This document shows positions 34,402-43,124 of a stretch of DNA of 64,000 bases, piece by piece. The stretch is from positions 62,001-126,000 of the forward strand of contig CADADR010000006.1 in assembly GCA_902786745.1 (NCBI GenBank), given 5' to 3'. The translations under genes were made by a program, and so were the position numbers. The notes beneath the pieces are model-generated. The model saw only the letters and a list, made by a program, of their open reading frames with translations, was not told the origin of the DNA and did no database searches. Source of the DNA: an uncultured Bacteroidia bacterium. GTDB taxonomy: Bacteria > Bacteroidota > Bacteroidia > Bacteroidales > F082. Numbering within the stretch: position 1 is the stretch's first letter; each line of letters begins with the position of its first letter.

Positions 34402-34533
34402 GAGATTCCCCTGCGGGGAATGGAGGTCAAGAGTTGTTGTTAACTGCGGCGGCCAGTGGCGCTACAAATAGGAAACTTGTTCTTGCCGCCGCTGTGTAAC
34501 TAAAACAAACACTCCATTCCCGAAGGGAATCTC
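34402..34533 (+). repeat. Interspersed hairpin repeat, copy E
   Basis: It forms a subfamily with copy F (GGCCAGTGGCGCTACAAATA inside); fills the gap between the fusion-protein gene and permease 3. Confidence 0.9.
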
Positions 34534-34596
34534 AACAAACAATTCAACAGTTAAACAATCAACATTTGACTTACGTCGAAATAAAATTTCAACAAT

Positions 34597-36987
34597 ATGA
34601 ACCGTTTCAAAGACACACTCATCAAAATCCTTTCGTTAGGCATAGGTCTCGCCATTGGCATCGTGCTGATTGCCAAGGTGTGCTTCGAATTGTCCTACGA
34701 CAGTTTCTACAAAGATGTAGACCGCATCTACCTCATTAAGGCGGAATGGGTTATGGGCGACCAACACAACGACGGTGACCGTATCAGCGGCGCTGTGGCC
34801 CCAGGCTTCAAGGCCGAGGTGCCGGGCGTGGAAGAAGCCACGCGCATCGTTTTAGGCAGCCGTATCATCAACTATGTCGATGAAGAAGGCAACATCGTTT
34901 ATAAAGGCAAGGCGGTCATTGCCGACACCAGTTTCTTCAAGGTGTTTTCACAGCCTATCCTTGCCGGCGACATCGTGAAAGCGCTCAATAACAAGGAAAG
35001 CCTCGCCATTTCGCGTTCGTTCGCCGAAAAATTGGGAGGCATTAACGAAAGCATAGGGAAACTCATCAGTCAAGAAAACAACAATACCAAATATGTGGTG
35101 GAGGCTGTGTTTGAAGACCTTCCCGCCAACGGCTCGTTTTCGTTCGGTGTGATGTTTTCGCTGAATATTTACCAAAAGGAATCAACGGAAAACTGGGTCT
35201 TCAACGATATGTACACCGGTTATGTCAAGTTGCAGAAAGGCATTGACCCACACTCACTTGACGAGGCCATCCATAAGATGCAGGCCACGCATCAAGACTT
35301 GGAGAAGCTGAAGACAGAGGAAGGCTACGAAGTGCGTTATCATTTAGTGCCTTTCGACAAACTGCATACCTCCGACCCTGATGTGCGCAACACCGTCATC
35401 ATACTTTCCATCGTGGCTTTCCTACTGATTTTCATTAGTTTGATGAACTATATTCTTGTGGTGATTTCATCAATGGTGAGACGCTCGAAGGAAATCGGCA
35501 TCCGAAAGTGTTTCGGTGCGGGCGGTCGTGAGATTTATGGGATGCTTCTCAAGGAGGCGGCCATTCACATCGGCTTGTCATTGGTGCTTGCGGCTTTGTT
35601 GATTCTTGCTGGCAGTAATTTGATTACCAATTTATTGGGAGTTTCTTTCACCACGATGTTAGTAGGGAAAAGCATGCGTACCATCGCGGTGGTCATTGTG
35701 GTGATATTCGTGCTTTCGGTGGTTGTGCCAGGTTTGCTTTACACACGCATTCCCGTTTGGCAAGCCATCCGCAACTTTAGCATAAACATGCGCCGTTGGA
35801 AACTTTTCCTGTTGAGCCTGCAAGTGGCGGTGAATGTGTTCATCGTGTCGATGCTGCTCGTCGTAACGGGACAATATGAATTCCTTGCCAACGAGGATTT
35901 GGGTTACAACTACAAGAACCTGTATTACATCGATGCGCGGACGGTCAAGACGCGCGACTTGGTGGTGAATAAGCTAAACTCGATGCCTGAGGTTGAAGGT
36001 GTGGAGGCTTGTGCCATTTTGCCTTACCAGTTCGCCGAAGGCAATGTGGTGATGAAGTACCCAGAAATGTCAACGATGATTCTGCTCGCTGACGGTTATT
36101 GCGTCACAGATGGTTTCTACGACCTCATGGAGATACCCTTTATTGCGGGCAGCTACCCCGTGGACTCATCGCAGGTGGCGGTTAGTGAGAGCCTGATTGA
36201 GAAGATGATGGAACATGAGGATTGGAGCGATGGTGCGGTTGGGAAACAGCTTTACATCTCTGACCACAGCTTTTTCCGTGTAGGAAACAGTGTGCATATT
36301 GAGCCGTTGACCGTTTCCGGCGTTTATCGCAGCATTCGCGTGGGCAGTGCCCTTGATCCGAACCTGAAGCCGAGTTGCTATTTCCATGGCGATTTATACA
36401 GCGGAACCAATTTCGATGGTGTCTATTTTGGCAAAACCAGTATGCATCCCATGCGTTATCTGTTAGTAAAGGTGAACCACGCCAACAAAGCCACGAGGGA
36501 AAAGTTACTTGAAGCCATCAAAGAGTTTGCTCCCGATGGAGAAGAAATGGAAGTGAAATCGTATGCCGCCGAGGTGCGCGCCCAGTATGCCGACAACCGC
36601 AAGATGCGCAACACCATCTTGGTTGGGGCTTTGTTTGCCCTGCTCATCTCGCTCATCGGATTGATTGGTTATGTCAGTGACGAGGCCAACCGCCGCAGCA
36701 AGGAGATTGCCATCCGCAAGGTGCATGGCGCGGTGTCGGGCGAAATCGTCGGGATGTTTGTCGGCGAGGTGTTGAAGCTGTCGTTGGTGGCTGCCGTCGT
36801 TGGTGCGGTGGGTGCGTTCTTCGTGGCCCGCAAGTGGATCGAGCAATTCGCTTTCCGCATCAACCTGTCGCCGTGGTATTTCATCGGCGCAGCGGTGATC
36901 GTGCTGTTCATCGTCGCCATCGTGATTGGCGTGAGCAGTTGGCGCATCGCGCGGATGAATCCGGTGAAATCGCTTAAGGATGAATAA
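34597..36987 (+). CDS. MacB/FtsX-type ABC permease 3
   Basis: The 796-aa protein is the sister of permease 2: both begin with DxLIKILSLGxGLAIGIVLI and share the C-terminal half RSKEIAIRKVHGAVSGEIVG. Their periplasmic domains diverge (here ERIS-free text such as RIVLGSRIINYVDEEGNIVY). The last helices are FIGAAVIVLFIVAIVIGVSS and the tail is MNPVKSLKDE. Eight membrane helices are expected in the 1+3+1+3 pattern. It follows hairpin copy E after a 63-base G-poor leader. Confidence 0.93.
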   Translation: MNRFKDTLIKILSLGIGLAIGIVLIAKVCFELSYDSFYKDVDRIYLIKAEWVMGDQHNDGDRISGAVAPGFKAEVPGVEEATRIVLGSRIINYVDEEGNIVYKGKAVIADTSFFKVFSQPILAGDIVKALNNKESLAISRSFAEKLGGINESIGKLISQENNNTKYVVEAVFEDLPANGSFSFGVMFSLNIYQKESTENWVFNDMYTGYVKLQKGIDPHSLDEAIHKMQATHQDLEKLKTEEGYEVRYHLVPFDKLHTSDPDVRNTVIILSIVAFLLIFISLMNYILVVISSMVRRSKEIGIRKCFGAGGREIYGMLLKEAAIHIGLSLVLAALLILAGSNLITNLLGVSFTTMLVGKSMRTIAVVIVVIFVLSVVVPGLLYTRIPVWQAIRNFSINMRRWKLFLLSLQVAVNVFIVSMLLVVTGQYEFLANEDLGYNYKNLYYIDARTVKTRDLVVNKLNSMPEVEGVEACAILPYQFAEGNVVMKYPEMSTMILLADGYCVTDGFYDLMEIPFIAGSYPVDSSQVAVSESLIEKMMEHEDWSDGAVGKQLYISDHSFFRVGNSVHIEPLTVSGVYRSIRVGSALDPNLKPSCYFHGDLYSGTNFDGVYFGKTSMHPMRYLLVKVNHANKATREKLLEAIKEFAPDGEEMEVKSYAAEVRAQYADNRKMRNTILVGALFALLISLIGLIGYVSDEANRRSKEIAIRKVHGAVSGEIVGMFVGEVLKLSLVAAVVGAVGAFFVARKWIEQFAFRINLSPWYFIGAAVIVLFIVAIVIGVSSWRIARMNPVKSLKDE

Positions 36988-37001
36988 TAACAAAAATATA
37001 G

Positions 37002-37133
37002 GAGATTCCCCTGCGGGGAATGGAGGTCAGGAGTTGTTGTTAACAGCGGCGGCCAGTGGCGCTACAAATAGGCAACTTGTTCTTGCCGCCGCTTTTAACG
37101 GATAAACGAAACTCCATTCCCGAAGGGAATCTC
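37002..37133 (+). repeat. Interspersed hairpin repeat, copy F
   Basis: Closest to copy E; the stretch after GCCGCCGC differs (TTTTAACGGATAAACGAAAC). Fills the gap between permease 3 and the ATPase gene. Confidence 0.9.
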
Positions 37134-37190
37134 AAACAGGAAAACAACAAATCAACAAAATAAAAGTTTAACCATTAAAGACTAAAAGCA

Positions 37191-37877
37191 ATGATTAAAG
37201 TAGAAAATCTCAGGAAGGTCTTCCGCAGCGAGGACATTGAAATCGAAACCATCGCATTGGACGGCGTTTCGTTCGAAATCAACGACGGCGAGTTTGTCGC
37301 CATCATGGGGCCTTCGGGCTGCGGCAAGTCCACCTTGCTCAACATCCTCGGCCTCTTGGACAACCCCACCGAGGGCCGTTACGAGCTCCTCGGCCATCAG
37401 GTCGGTGACCTCAAGGAGAAGGACCGCACCCAGTTCCGCAAGGGCAACATCGGCTTCGTGTTCCAGAGCTTCAACCTCATCGACGAACTCAATGTGTTTG
37501 AGAACATCGAATTGCCGCTGCGCTATATGAACATCCCCGCCGCCGAGCGCAAGCAGCGCGTCGAGGACATCATGACGCGCATGGCCATCAAGCACCGCGC
37601 CTCGCACTTCCCGCAGCAGCTGTCGGGCGGTCAGCAGCAAAGGGTGGCCATCGCCCGCGCCGTCGTCGCCAACCCCAAGCTCATCCTCGCCGACGAGCCC
37701 ACGGGTAACCTCGACTCGAAGAACGGCAAGGAGGTGATGGACCTGCTCACCGACCTCCACAAGGAGGGCACCACCATCGTCATGGTGACCCACTCGCAGC
37801 GCGACGCTAGTTACGCCGACCGCATCATCAACCTGTTCGACGGTAAGATTGTGGAAGAGGTGTTGTCGCAACTGTAA
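37191..37877 (+). CDS. ABC transporter ATP-binding protein, MacB/LolD type
   Basis: At 228 aa this is a single nucleotide-binding domain. Walker A GPSGCGKS (about 40-47), Q-loop VFQSFNLID, signature LSGGQQQRVAIARA, Walker B LILADEP, D-loop TGNLDSK and the switch His in MVTHSQ are all intact. It is the only ATPase in the 26-57 kb permease region and therefore probably energises all nine permeases, whose coupling helices are conserved within subgroups. Last gene of operon I. Codon use is GC-rich and strongly biased, hinting at higher expression than its neighbours. Confidence 0.95.
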   Translation: MIKVENLRKVFRSEDIEIETIALDGVSFEINDGEFVAIMGPSGCGKSTLLNILGLLDNPTEGRYELLGHQVGDLKEKDRTQFRKGNIGFVFQSFNLIDELNVFENIELPLRYMNIPAAERKQRVEDIMTRMAIKHRASHFPQQLSGGQQQRVAIARAVVANPKLILADEPTGNLDSKNGKEVMDLLTDLHKEGTTIVMVTHSQRDASYADRIINLFDGKIVEEVLSQL

Positions 37878-37890
37878 TTTTTGGATTACC

Positions 37891-37930
37891 AATTTTGTAG
37901 AGACGTGCCATGGCGCGTCTCTACAAAATT
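37891..37930. terminator. Bidirectional hairpin terminator
   Basis: AATTTTGTAGAGACG (37891-37905) is inverted perfectly at 37916-37930 (CGTCTCTACAAAATT). It lies between the convergent ATPase and DUF4143 genes; the T-runs on both strands suit termination both ways. It even provides the stop codon of the minus-strand gene, so it was probably inserted as a palindromic element. Confidence 0.75.
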
Positions 37931-39270
37931 ACCTTAGCAGGTGGTGTTGATGGAACGAAAAACATAACGTAATAAATCGGAAGGTAAGCCACCTTCTCGT
38001 TTTGGACAATTTCACGTTCGTTTGACAACACAAAAGCCTGTTTGATGTTGTAATCGGGGGTGGCGACAAAAACATCCAATGAGGCATGTTCGTTATAGTC
38101 CTTTCCAGACTTCACTTCAATGGGAACCACCGAAAGTAAATCGTAATCGTTCACGAGGAACTCAATCTCACCTTTCTTTTTGTTGTCATAGTAGAAAAGA
38201 GGAAAACCATGTGCGGCAAGTTCGCTACATACCACCGACTCATACACCGAACCCAGATTAATGCTTTTCACATCATCCATGATGGTGGAAATGCTGTATT
38301 GATAGAGCAGCCGGGTGAGTAGCCCCACATCGTTCAGATATAGTTTCAGCAAATTCTTGCTTTCCGATTCCACGAGGGGGAACTTCGGATTCGAAATGGC
38401 CTTCACTTCGTGACAGATGCCACTTTTCACAAGATACTCGAATTCAGCCTGATACTGCCAAGCCCTTGCCTGTTTCTTGTTTTCTATTTGGTTGAAATGA
38501 ACCCGTTTCTTCTTGTTCTCAAGATTGGATGGCACCAATTCATATACCCGCTCGATGACCAGCTTCCGTTCTTTGTCATATTGGCTTGCATCGCCCTTGT
38601 AAAGCTCATACACCTCCTTTTGCGCCGCCCTCACCTCGACAATGTTATGCGTCTCGATGAACTTGTTCACGGCATCGGGTAGTCCTCCAACCAACAAATA
38701 TTTCTTGAACAGATCCATCATCCGGTTGTGGAGTGGCTCGTCCAAGGCAATTCGCTGTGAAAAGCACTTTCGAGCATGGTCGATGAATTCTTCGCCCACG
38801 CCATTGGCCCACAGAAACTCCTCAAAGTCAAGTTGGAACATTCTCACAACCTTGATTTTTCCCCCAGGCTTTGATAACGTTTCGTTCAAGGCGATACCCA
38901 ATTGTGAACCGCTAACAATATAAGTGAAGCGGTCGTCTTGTCGCAAAAACTTTAAAAGGGTCAACAAGTCGGGATAGGCCTGTATCTCATCCAAAAAAAC
39001 CAGCGTATCCTCTTTTTTGCCCATGCGGTTGCCGGCAATGGTGCTGAGACGAAGGTAAAAGTCCTCCTTGTTGCGTGTGCCTTCAAACACTCTATCACCT
39101 TTCTTATCCTCGTACAAGTCAATCTCGATATAGTTCTTGAAACGCTTTTGTCCTTCGTGCCTGATGATAAATGACTTCCCAATCTGACGAGCTCCATCAA
39201 GAATCAGTATCTTTTCAGACACATTATCAAGATAATCAGCGATTTCTGTTTGAATCTTCCTTCTTAACAT
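37921..39270 (-). CDS. AAA ATPase with C-terminal DUF4143 nuclease-like domain
   Basis: The 449-aa protein has Walker A DGARQIGKS (about 25-33), Walker B LVFLDEIQAYP, sensor 1 YIVSGSQLG, and a C-terminal DUF4143 domain with the PD-(D/E)xK-like pattern GEIEFLVN...VVPIEVKSGKD. These ATPases are very common in gut Bacteroidota and of unsettled function (proposed selfish, defensive or regulatory). It points against operon I. Its upstream region holds several copies of a TACATTTTTC-like repeat overlapping the promoter. Confidence 0.88.
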   Translation of the reverse strand: MLRRKIQTEIADYLDNVSEKILILDGARQIGKSFIIRHEGQKRFKNYIEIDLYEDKKGDRVFEGTRNKEDFYLRLSTIAGNRMGKKEDTLVFLDEIQAYPDLLTLLKFLRQDDRFTYIVSGSQLGIALNETLSKPGGKIKVVRMFQLDFEEFLWANGVGEEFIDHARKCFSQRIALDEPLHNRMMDLFKKYLLVGGLPDAVNKFIETHNIVEVRAAQKEVYELYKGDASQYDKERKLVIERVYELVPSNLENKKKRVHFNQIENKKQARAWQYQAEFEYLVKSGICHEVKAISNPKFPLVESESKNLLKLYLNDVGLLTRLLYQYSISTIMDDVKSINLGSVYESVVCSELAAHGFPLFYYDNKKKGEIEFLVNDYDLLSVVPIEVKSGKDYNEHASLDVFVATPDYNIKQAFVLSNEREIVQNEKVAYLPIYYVMFFVPSTPPAKVIL

Positions 39271-39296
39271 ACACTTTTCCGTTTGAATTATAGATG

Positions 39297-39470
39297 CAAA
39301 AATACACTTTTCCTATAATTTTTCGTATTAAAAAATACATTTTTCTGATTTTTCTTGATTTTTTGCCTCTCGGTGGTACTAATTCATCACGGATTTTTCG
39401 TCTCATAAATCACCTTTCCTAGATTTTTCAAATGGGTGTTTATACACCTTTCCTAGATTTTTGAATGAAA
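39297..39470. repeat. Degenerate direct repeats upstream of the DUF4143 ATPase gene
   Basis: Units such as TACACTTTTCCTATAATTTT, TACATTTTTCTGATTTTTC and CACCTTTCCTAGATTTTT (the last twice) recur. The first includes CAAAAATA (39297-39304), whose complement TATTTTTG is the -7 element of the minus-strand gene. They look like an autoregulatory operator array. The 378-base gap otherwise holds only the operon II control region. Confidence 0.6.
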
Positions 39471-39503
39471 AGCCCCAAAATACTTCTTCATGACAACGCT
39501 CAC

Positions 39504-39541
39504 TGTAAAGTTTCTTTACACCACTGTAAAGAAACTTTACA
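39504..39541. promoter_or_regulatory. Paired activator-binding palindromes, operon II
   Basis: TGTAAAGTTTCTTTACA (39504-39520) and TGTAAAGAAACTTTACA (39525-39541), both perfect 7-3-7 palindromes, start 21 bp apart. Confidence 0.85.
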
Positions 39542-39595
39542 CTTTTTGTAAAACGCTGTTTTTGTATTTTGTTGGTTTTTAATGATTTACAATTT

Positions 39596-39610
39596 TGGCA
39601 CGGCGATTGC
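39596..39610 (+). promoter_or_regulatory. Sigma54 (-24/-12) promoter, operon II
   Basis: TTGGCACGGCGATTGC at 39595-39610 is nearly identical to the consensus YTGGCACG-N4-TTGC; GG at 39597-39598, GC at 39609-39610, 10 bases between. The second palindrome ends 55 bp before the GG. The start codon is 38 bases downstream. Confidence 0.88.
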
Positions 39611-39648
39611 CATGCTAAAAGGCAGAATAATTGTAAAACTGTAAAGCT

Positions 39649-40557
39649 ATGGCAAAGAAATCATTTTTGACCGCACTGTTCGTTATTATGGCGGTGCTGT
39701 GCGCTGAGGCGCAAAACAACAAGGTATGGAAGTCTGATACCGTTATCGACGGGAAAGGTAACAAAACCATTACCGTGTACATGCAAAAAAACGTTGTGGA
39801 AGGCAACGGCAACATCATCACGCGCGACATCGATGTGGCAGAGTTCAAGGAAATCAGTATGATATTGCCCGCAATGGTAAACTACAGAGTGGCGGACAAC
39901 TACTCTTGTCGCGTGACCCTCGACGAGAATCTTTTCGAGTGGGTCGACATCTATCTGAAAGGCGATTGCTTGAAGGTCGAGATGGTCAAGACGTTTCAGC
40001 AATCCGACGTGAAGCCGACGAAGTTCCTCATCGAACTCACTGCTCCAACTTTGGAAGAAATCAGTCTGTTGGGCAGTGGCGACTTTAATTTCGTTACGCC
40101 GTATGAAGCCAAAGAGTTGAAAATCAAATTGACGGGTTCAGGCGATGTGGTTTTCGAGAAAACAGCAAACATCCATGATTTTGATGTGGATGTTGCAGGC
40201 TCGGGAAATTTGTTGAGTAAAGAACTTCATGCTGACTATGTGGATATAAGCATCGCTGGGTCGGGGCAAATGGTTTGCGAACACCTCCAAGCCAATCGCC
40301 TGCGTGCAAGTGTCGCTGGTTCGGGCGATGTCATTATCAAGGATGGTAAGGTGAAAAAAGCGAACCTTTCCGTGGCGGGCTCTGGCTCCATTGAGGCACG
40401 CTGCCAGATGGAAACGATGGACTACAGCGTTGCGGGCACGGGCAGTATCGCTTACCCAGGCGATGTCAAGGCGGTAGGCACCGTAGTAGGCGGCAAGATC
40501 CATAAAATCTGGGGAACAGAAAACAACAAGAAAAAAAGTTGTGATGAAAAACCGTAA
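39649..40557 (+). CDS. DUF2807 (GIN-domain) exported protein
   Basis: The 302-aa protein has a signal peptide (MAKKSFLTALFVIMAVLCAEAQ) and a DUF2807 beta-helix: VAEFKEISMILPAMVNYRV opens it, and repeated GSG turns (LLGSGDFNF, LTGSGDVVF, VAGSGNLLS, IAGSGQMVC, VAGSGDVII, VAGSGSIEA) give about 20-residue rungs. Such proteins are periplasmic or surface-exposed in Bacteroidota; some are called head GIN adhesin-like, without proven role. As first gene of a sigma54 permease operon it may be a periplasmic partner or ligand-binding component; that is inference. Its last 14 bases overlap a 44-codon ORF. Confidence 0.85.
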   Translation: MAKKSFLTALFVIMAVLCAEAQNNKVWKSDTVIDGKGNKTITVYMQKNVVEGNGNIITRDIDVAEFKEISMILPAMVNYRVADNYSCRVTLDENLFEWVDIYLKGDCLKVEMVKTFQQSDVKPTKFLIELTAPTLEEISLLGSGDFNFVTPYEAKELKIKLTGSGDVVFEKTANIHDFDVDVAGSGNLLSKELHADYVDISIAGSGQMVCEHLQANRLRASVAGSGDVIIKDGKVKKANLSVAGSGSIEARCQMETMDYSVAGTGSIAYPGDVKAVGTVVGGKIHKIWGTENNKKKSCDEKP

Positions 40558-40678
40558 TAAAACGAGAATCAACCAAACGCTTTTCGAAAAATTGGTAAAG
40601 TTCTTCGGACTTGAAAAAGCGGAGAAAATATATAAAAGATTTGATCGTTTAAATAATAACTCAACGACTTATGGCTAG
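40544..40678 (+). CDS. Small 44-residue ORF bridging DUF2807 and permease 4 genes
   Basis: MKNRNKTRINQTLFEKLVKF begins this 44-codon frame, which continues FGLEKAEKIYKRFDRLN and ends at 40678. It overlaps the DUF2807 stop by 14 bp and the permease 4 start by 8 bp. Basic, helical, no membrane segment. The double overlap suggests real translation or coupling of the downstream permease. No homologue is known to me. Confidence 0.45.
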   Translation: MKNRNKTRINQTLFEKLVKFFGLEKAEKIYKRFDRLNNNSTTYG

Positions 40679-43037
40679 AATCTATAAAAAAGGCAAGACA
40701 TCCCTCGTGTCTTCCATCCTGAACATCTTGGGCTTGACGGCAGCCTTTGCCGCGCTCTACATCATCCTCGTGCAGGTGCACCACGACCTCACCTACAACA
40801 AGGCACTCAAAGACAGCGACCAGATTTATGTCCTTACAAAGAAAGAAATCAATCAAAGTGAATACTCCTCTTATATGAACCGTCCTATGGGAGAGTATGT
40901 GCTTAATGCTTCCCCTGACATTGAAGCCGGCGGCTGCGGTAAAATCATGGGCAATCCCATTGCGGTTCGGGTAAGCGATGATCAATCCCCTGTGTCCATC
41001 TCGATATCTGCCATGAACAAAGGCGCTCGCGATGTGTTCGGTTTCGAACTGGTGGCTGGCAACTGGGATGATCTGACAGGCACTGGCTTCGCCCTTTCGG
41101 AATCAGCGGCAAAACGCCTTGGAGTCCAAGTGGGTGATGTGATGCAGTATTATGATGGATCTGCGTGGCAGGGAATATCCATCGTGGCCATCTATAAAGA
41201 CATGCCGAAGCACAGCGACCTTTCCTCTTTCGAAATGCTTGCCGATATGGGTGATAATAGCCTCGACGACTGGAAGGAGTTTTCGTTCAACTATTTTATG
41301 AAACTTCGTAAAGGTGCTGACCCCATGGCGATTACCGAAGTGGCAATGCCTGTCGTCAAGCAGTTTTTCAGTGAAATGAATGGTGGCATTGAGGTTACGG
41401 ACGATGATGTCAAGTTCGGGCTTTACCCCGTGCGGCTGACCGATATGTACTTCGACAGCAATTCGTATTATGCCCCTGGAAAGGCGGGCAACAGAACCAC
41501 AACAATCACTTTACTCGTCATCGCCATTTTTGTAGTACTCATCGCTTTCATCAACTACATCAACTTTTTCTTCGCGATGGTGCCGTTGCGCCTGCGGAGC
41601 ATCAACACGCGCAAGATATTGGGCAGCAGTCGTTTCCAGTTGGTGATGTCGTCGGTGGGCGAATCGGTGCTGATGGTGGTCATTGCCTTGGGTTTGGCGG
41701 TGGCTGTAGTCACCTTGTTCAGGCAATCCACCTTGGCCTCGATGATTGACACTTCTCTCGATTTCGGCCAAAACTGGGGTGTCGTGGCTTTGACCATTGG
41801 TTTGGCGTTGCTTATCTCGGTGGTCGCCAGCCTCTATCCAGCCTTGTTCGCCACCTCGTTCAACCCCGCTTTTGCCTTGAAAGGCACCCTCGGCACTACA
41901 CAGAAGGGCAAGGCATTTCGCATCGGCTTGATTGGCTTGCAGTTCACCGTTTCCATCGTCCTGATTATCTGTGCGATATTCGTCTCCGAGCAACGTCGTT
42001 TTATGATGAATCACGAAATGGGCTTCAACCAAGAGTGTCTTTTGCAGTCGCAGGTGTCGTGGGACCTTGCCACCAACCGCCAAGTCGTTGAGAGTCAGTT
42101 GTTGACCGATGCAGCCATCAAGGACATCGCATGGGGTGATGGGCCTTTCGTAAATGATTATCGGATGCAATGGGGGCGCAAAGTGCGGGGTGAGGATGCC
42201 GGTTGGGATGTCTATCCCGTTTCGTGGAACTTCCTCCGTTTCATGGGCATCGACATTGTGGAAGGTCGCGATTTCACGGAAGCCGACGAGCATTCCTCGG
42301 GTACTTATATTTTCAACGAAACTGCACGGGACGTATATCAAATCACCCTTGAAGACAAGATTGGAGGGCATGATGACCAAATCGCTGAGATTGCCGGTTT
42401 CTGCAAGGACTTCAACTTTGCCTCGTTGCGTCAAGAGATTAAACCTTTTGCATTCTATGTTTACGGCAAAGATCCATGGCATATTTGCAATCGGCTGTAT
42501 ATCCGCACCGAGGCTGGCGTGGATGTCCCCGCCGTGATGGAGCGCATCAGGAAAACCCTCAACGACCTCGACTCCAATATGGGCGACGAAATATCATACG
42601 ATGTGTGGCCTTTCTCACAATCCCTTGAAAACCAATACAAAAAGGAGCAAAACCTTTCGAAGTTGGTCACTCTGTTCACGATTTTGGCCATCGTCATCTC
42701 GCTGATGGGTGTGTTCGGCTTGGTGATGTTCGAGACGGAGCACCGCCGCAAGGAGATTGGCATCCGTCGTGTGCACGGCGCCACCGTGGGGCAGATTCTG
42801 GCGATGTTCAACTCGCGCTTCGTAAAAGTTGTGCTGGTTTGTTTCGTCGTCGCCGTGCCCGTGAGCATCGTCATCATGCGGCGTTATTTGGAGGGCTTCG
42901 CCTATCAGGTGCCGCTGCACGTTTGGGTATTTGCACTTGCGTTGTTGGCAGTTTTGGGTGTAACGATAGCGGTGGTCACCTTGCGCAGTCTGCGGGCGGC
43001 TACGGTGAACCCGGTGAAATCCTTACGTAATGAATGA
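40671..43037 (+). CDS. MacB/FtsX-type ABC permease 4
   Basis: The 788-aa product founds a third permease subgroup with permease 5 (MARIYKKGKTSLVSSILNIL). TM1 is LGLTAAFAALYIILVQV. The middle helices (ITLLVIAIFVVLIAFINYIN) are followed by the coupling segment RLRSINTRKILGSSRFQLVM, and the C-terminal one is HRRKEIGIRRVHGATVGQIL. It ends TVNPVKSLRNE. A short palindrome (43043-43065) follows its stop. No hairpin repeat of the 130-bp type separates it from permease 5. Confidence 0.93.
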   Translation: MARIYKKGKTSLVSSILNILGLTAAFAALYIILVQVHHDLTYNKALKDSDQIYVLTKKEINQSEYSSYMNRPMGEYVLNASPDIEAGGCGKIMGNPIAVRVSDDQSPVSISISAMNKGARDVFGFELVAGNWDDLTGTGFALSESAAKRLGVQVGDVMQYYDGSAWQGISIVAIYKDMPKHSDLSSFEMLADMGDNSLDDWKEFSFNYFMKLRKGADPMAITEVAMPVVKQFFSEMNGGIEVTDDDVKFGLYPVRLTDMYFDSNSYYAPGKAGNRTTTITLLVIAIFVVLIAFINYINFFFAMVPLRLRSINTRKILGSSRFQLVMSSVGESVLMVVIALGLAVAVVTLFRQSTLASMIDTSLDFGQNWGVVALTIGLALLISVVASLYPALFATSFNPAFALKGTLGTTQKGKAFRIGLIGLQFTVSIVLIICAIFVSEQRRFMMNHEMGFNQECLLQSQVSWDLATNRQVVESQLLTDAAIKDIAWGDGPFVNDYRMQWGRKVRGEDAGWDVYPVSWNFLRFMGIDIVEGRDFTEADEHSSGTYIFNETARDVYQITLEDKIGGHDDQIAEIAGFCKDFNFASLRQEIKPFAFYVYGKDPWHICNRLYIRTEAGVDVPAVMERIRKTLNDLDSNMGDEISYDVWPFSQSLENQYKKEQNLSKLVTLFTILAIVISLMGVFGLVMFETEHRRKEIGIRRVHGATVGQILAMFNSRFVKVVLVCFVVAVPVSIVIMRRYLEGFAYQVPLHVWVFALALLAVLGVTIAVVTLRSLRAATVNPVKSLRNE

Positions 43038-43042
43038 TCTTT

Positions 43043-43065
43043 TAGGAACGCATAATGCGTCCCTA
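43043..43065. repeat. Short palindrome between permeases 4 and 5
   Basis: AGGAACGCATAATGCGTCCCT is an imperfect inverted repeat of the same GTAGGGACGCA-type group as those at 37891 and 58712. Confidence 0.55.
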
Positions 43066-43124
43066 CAATTAAACAAATCGAAGATTCAACGAAGTTAATT
43101 CAACAATCAACAATTCAACAACAC

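Noticed and set aside
41511..42482. 323-codon minus-strand frame opposite permease 4
   Set aside because: Shadow frame; a similar one exists opposite permease 5 because the sense genes are duplicated.
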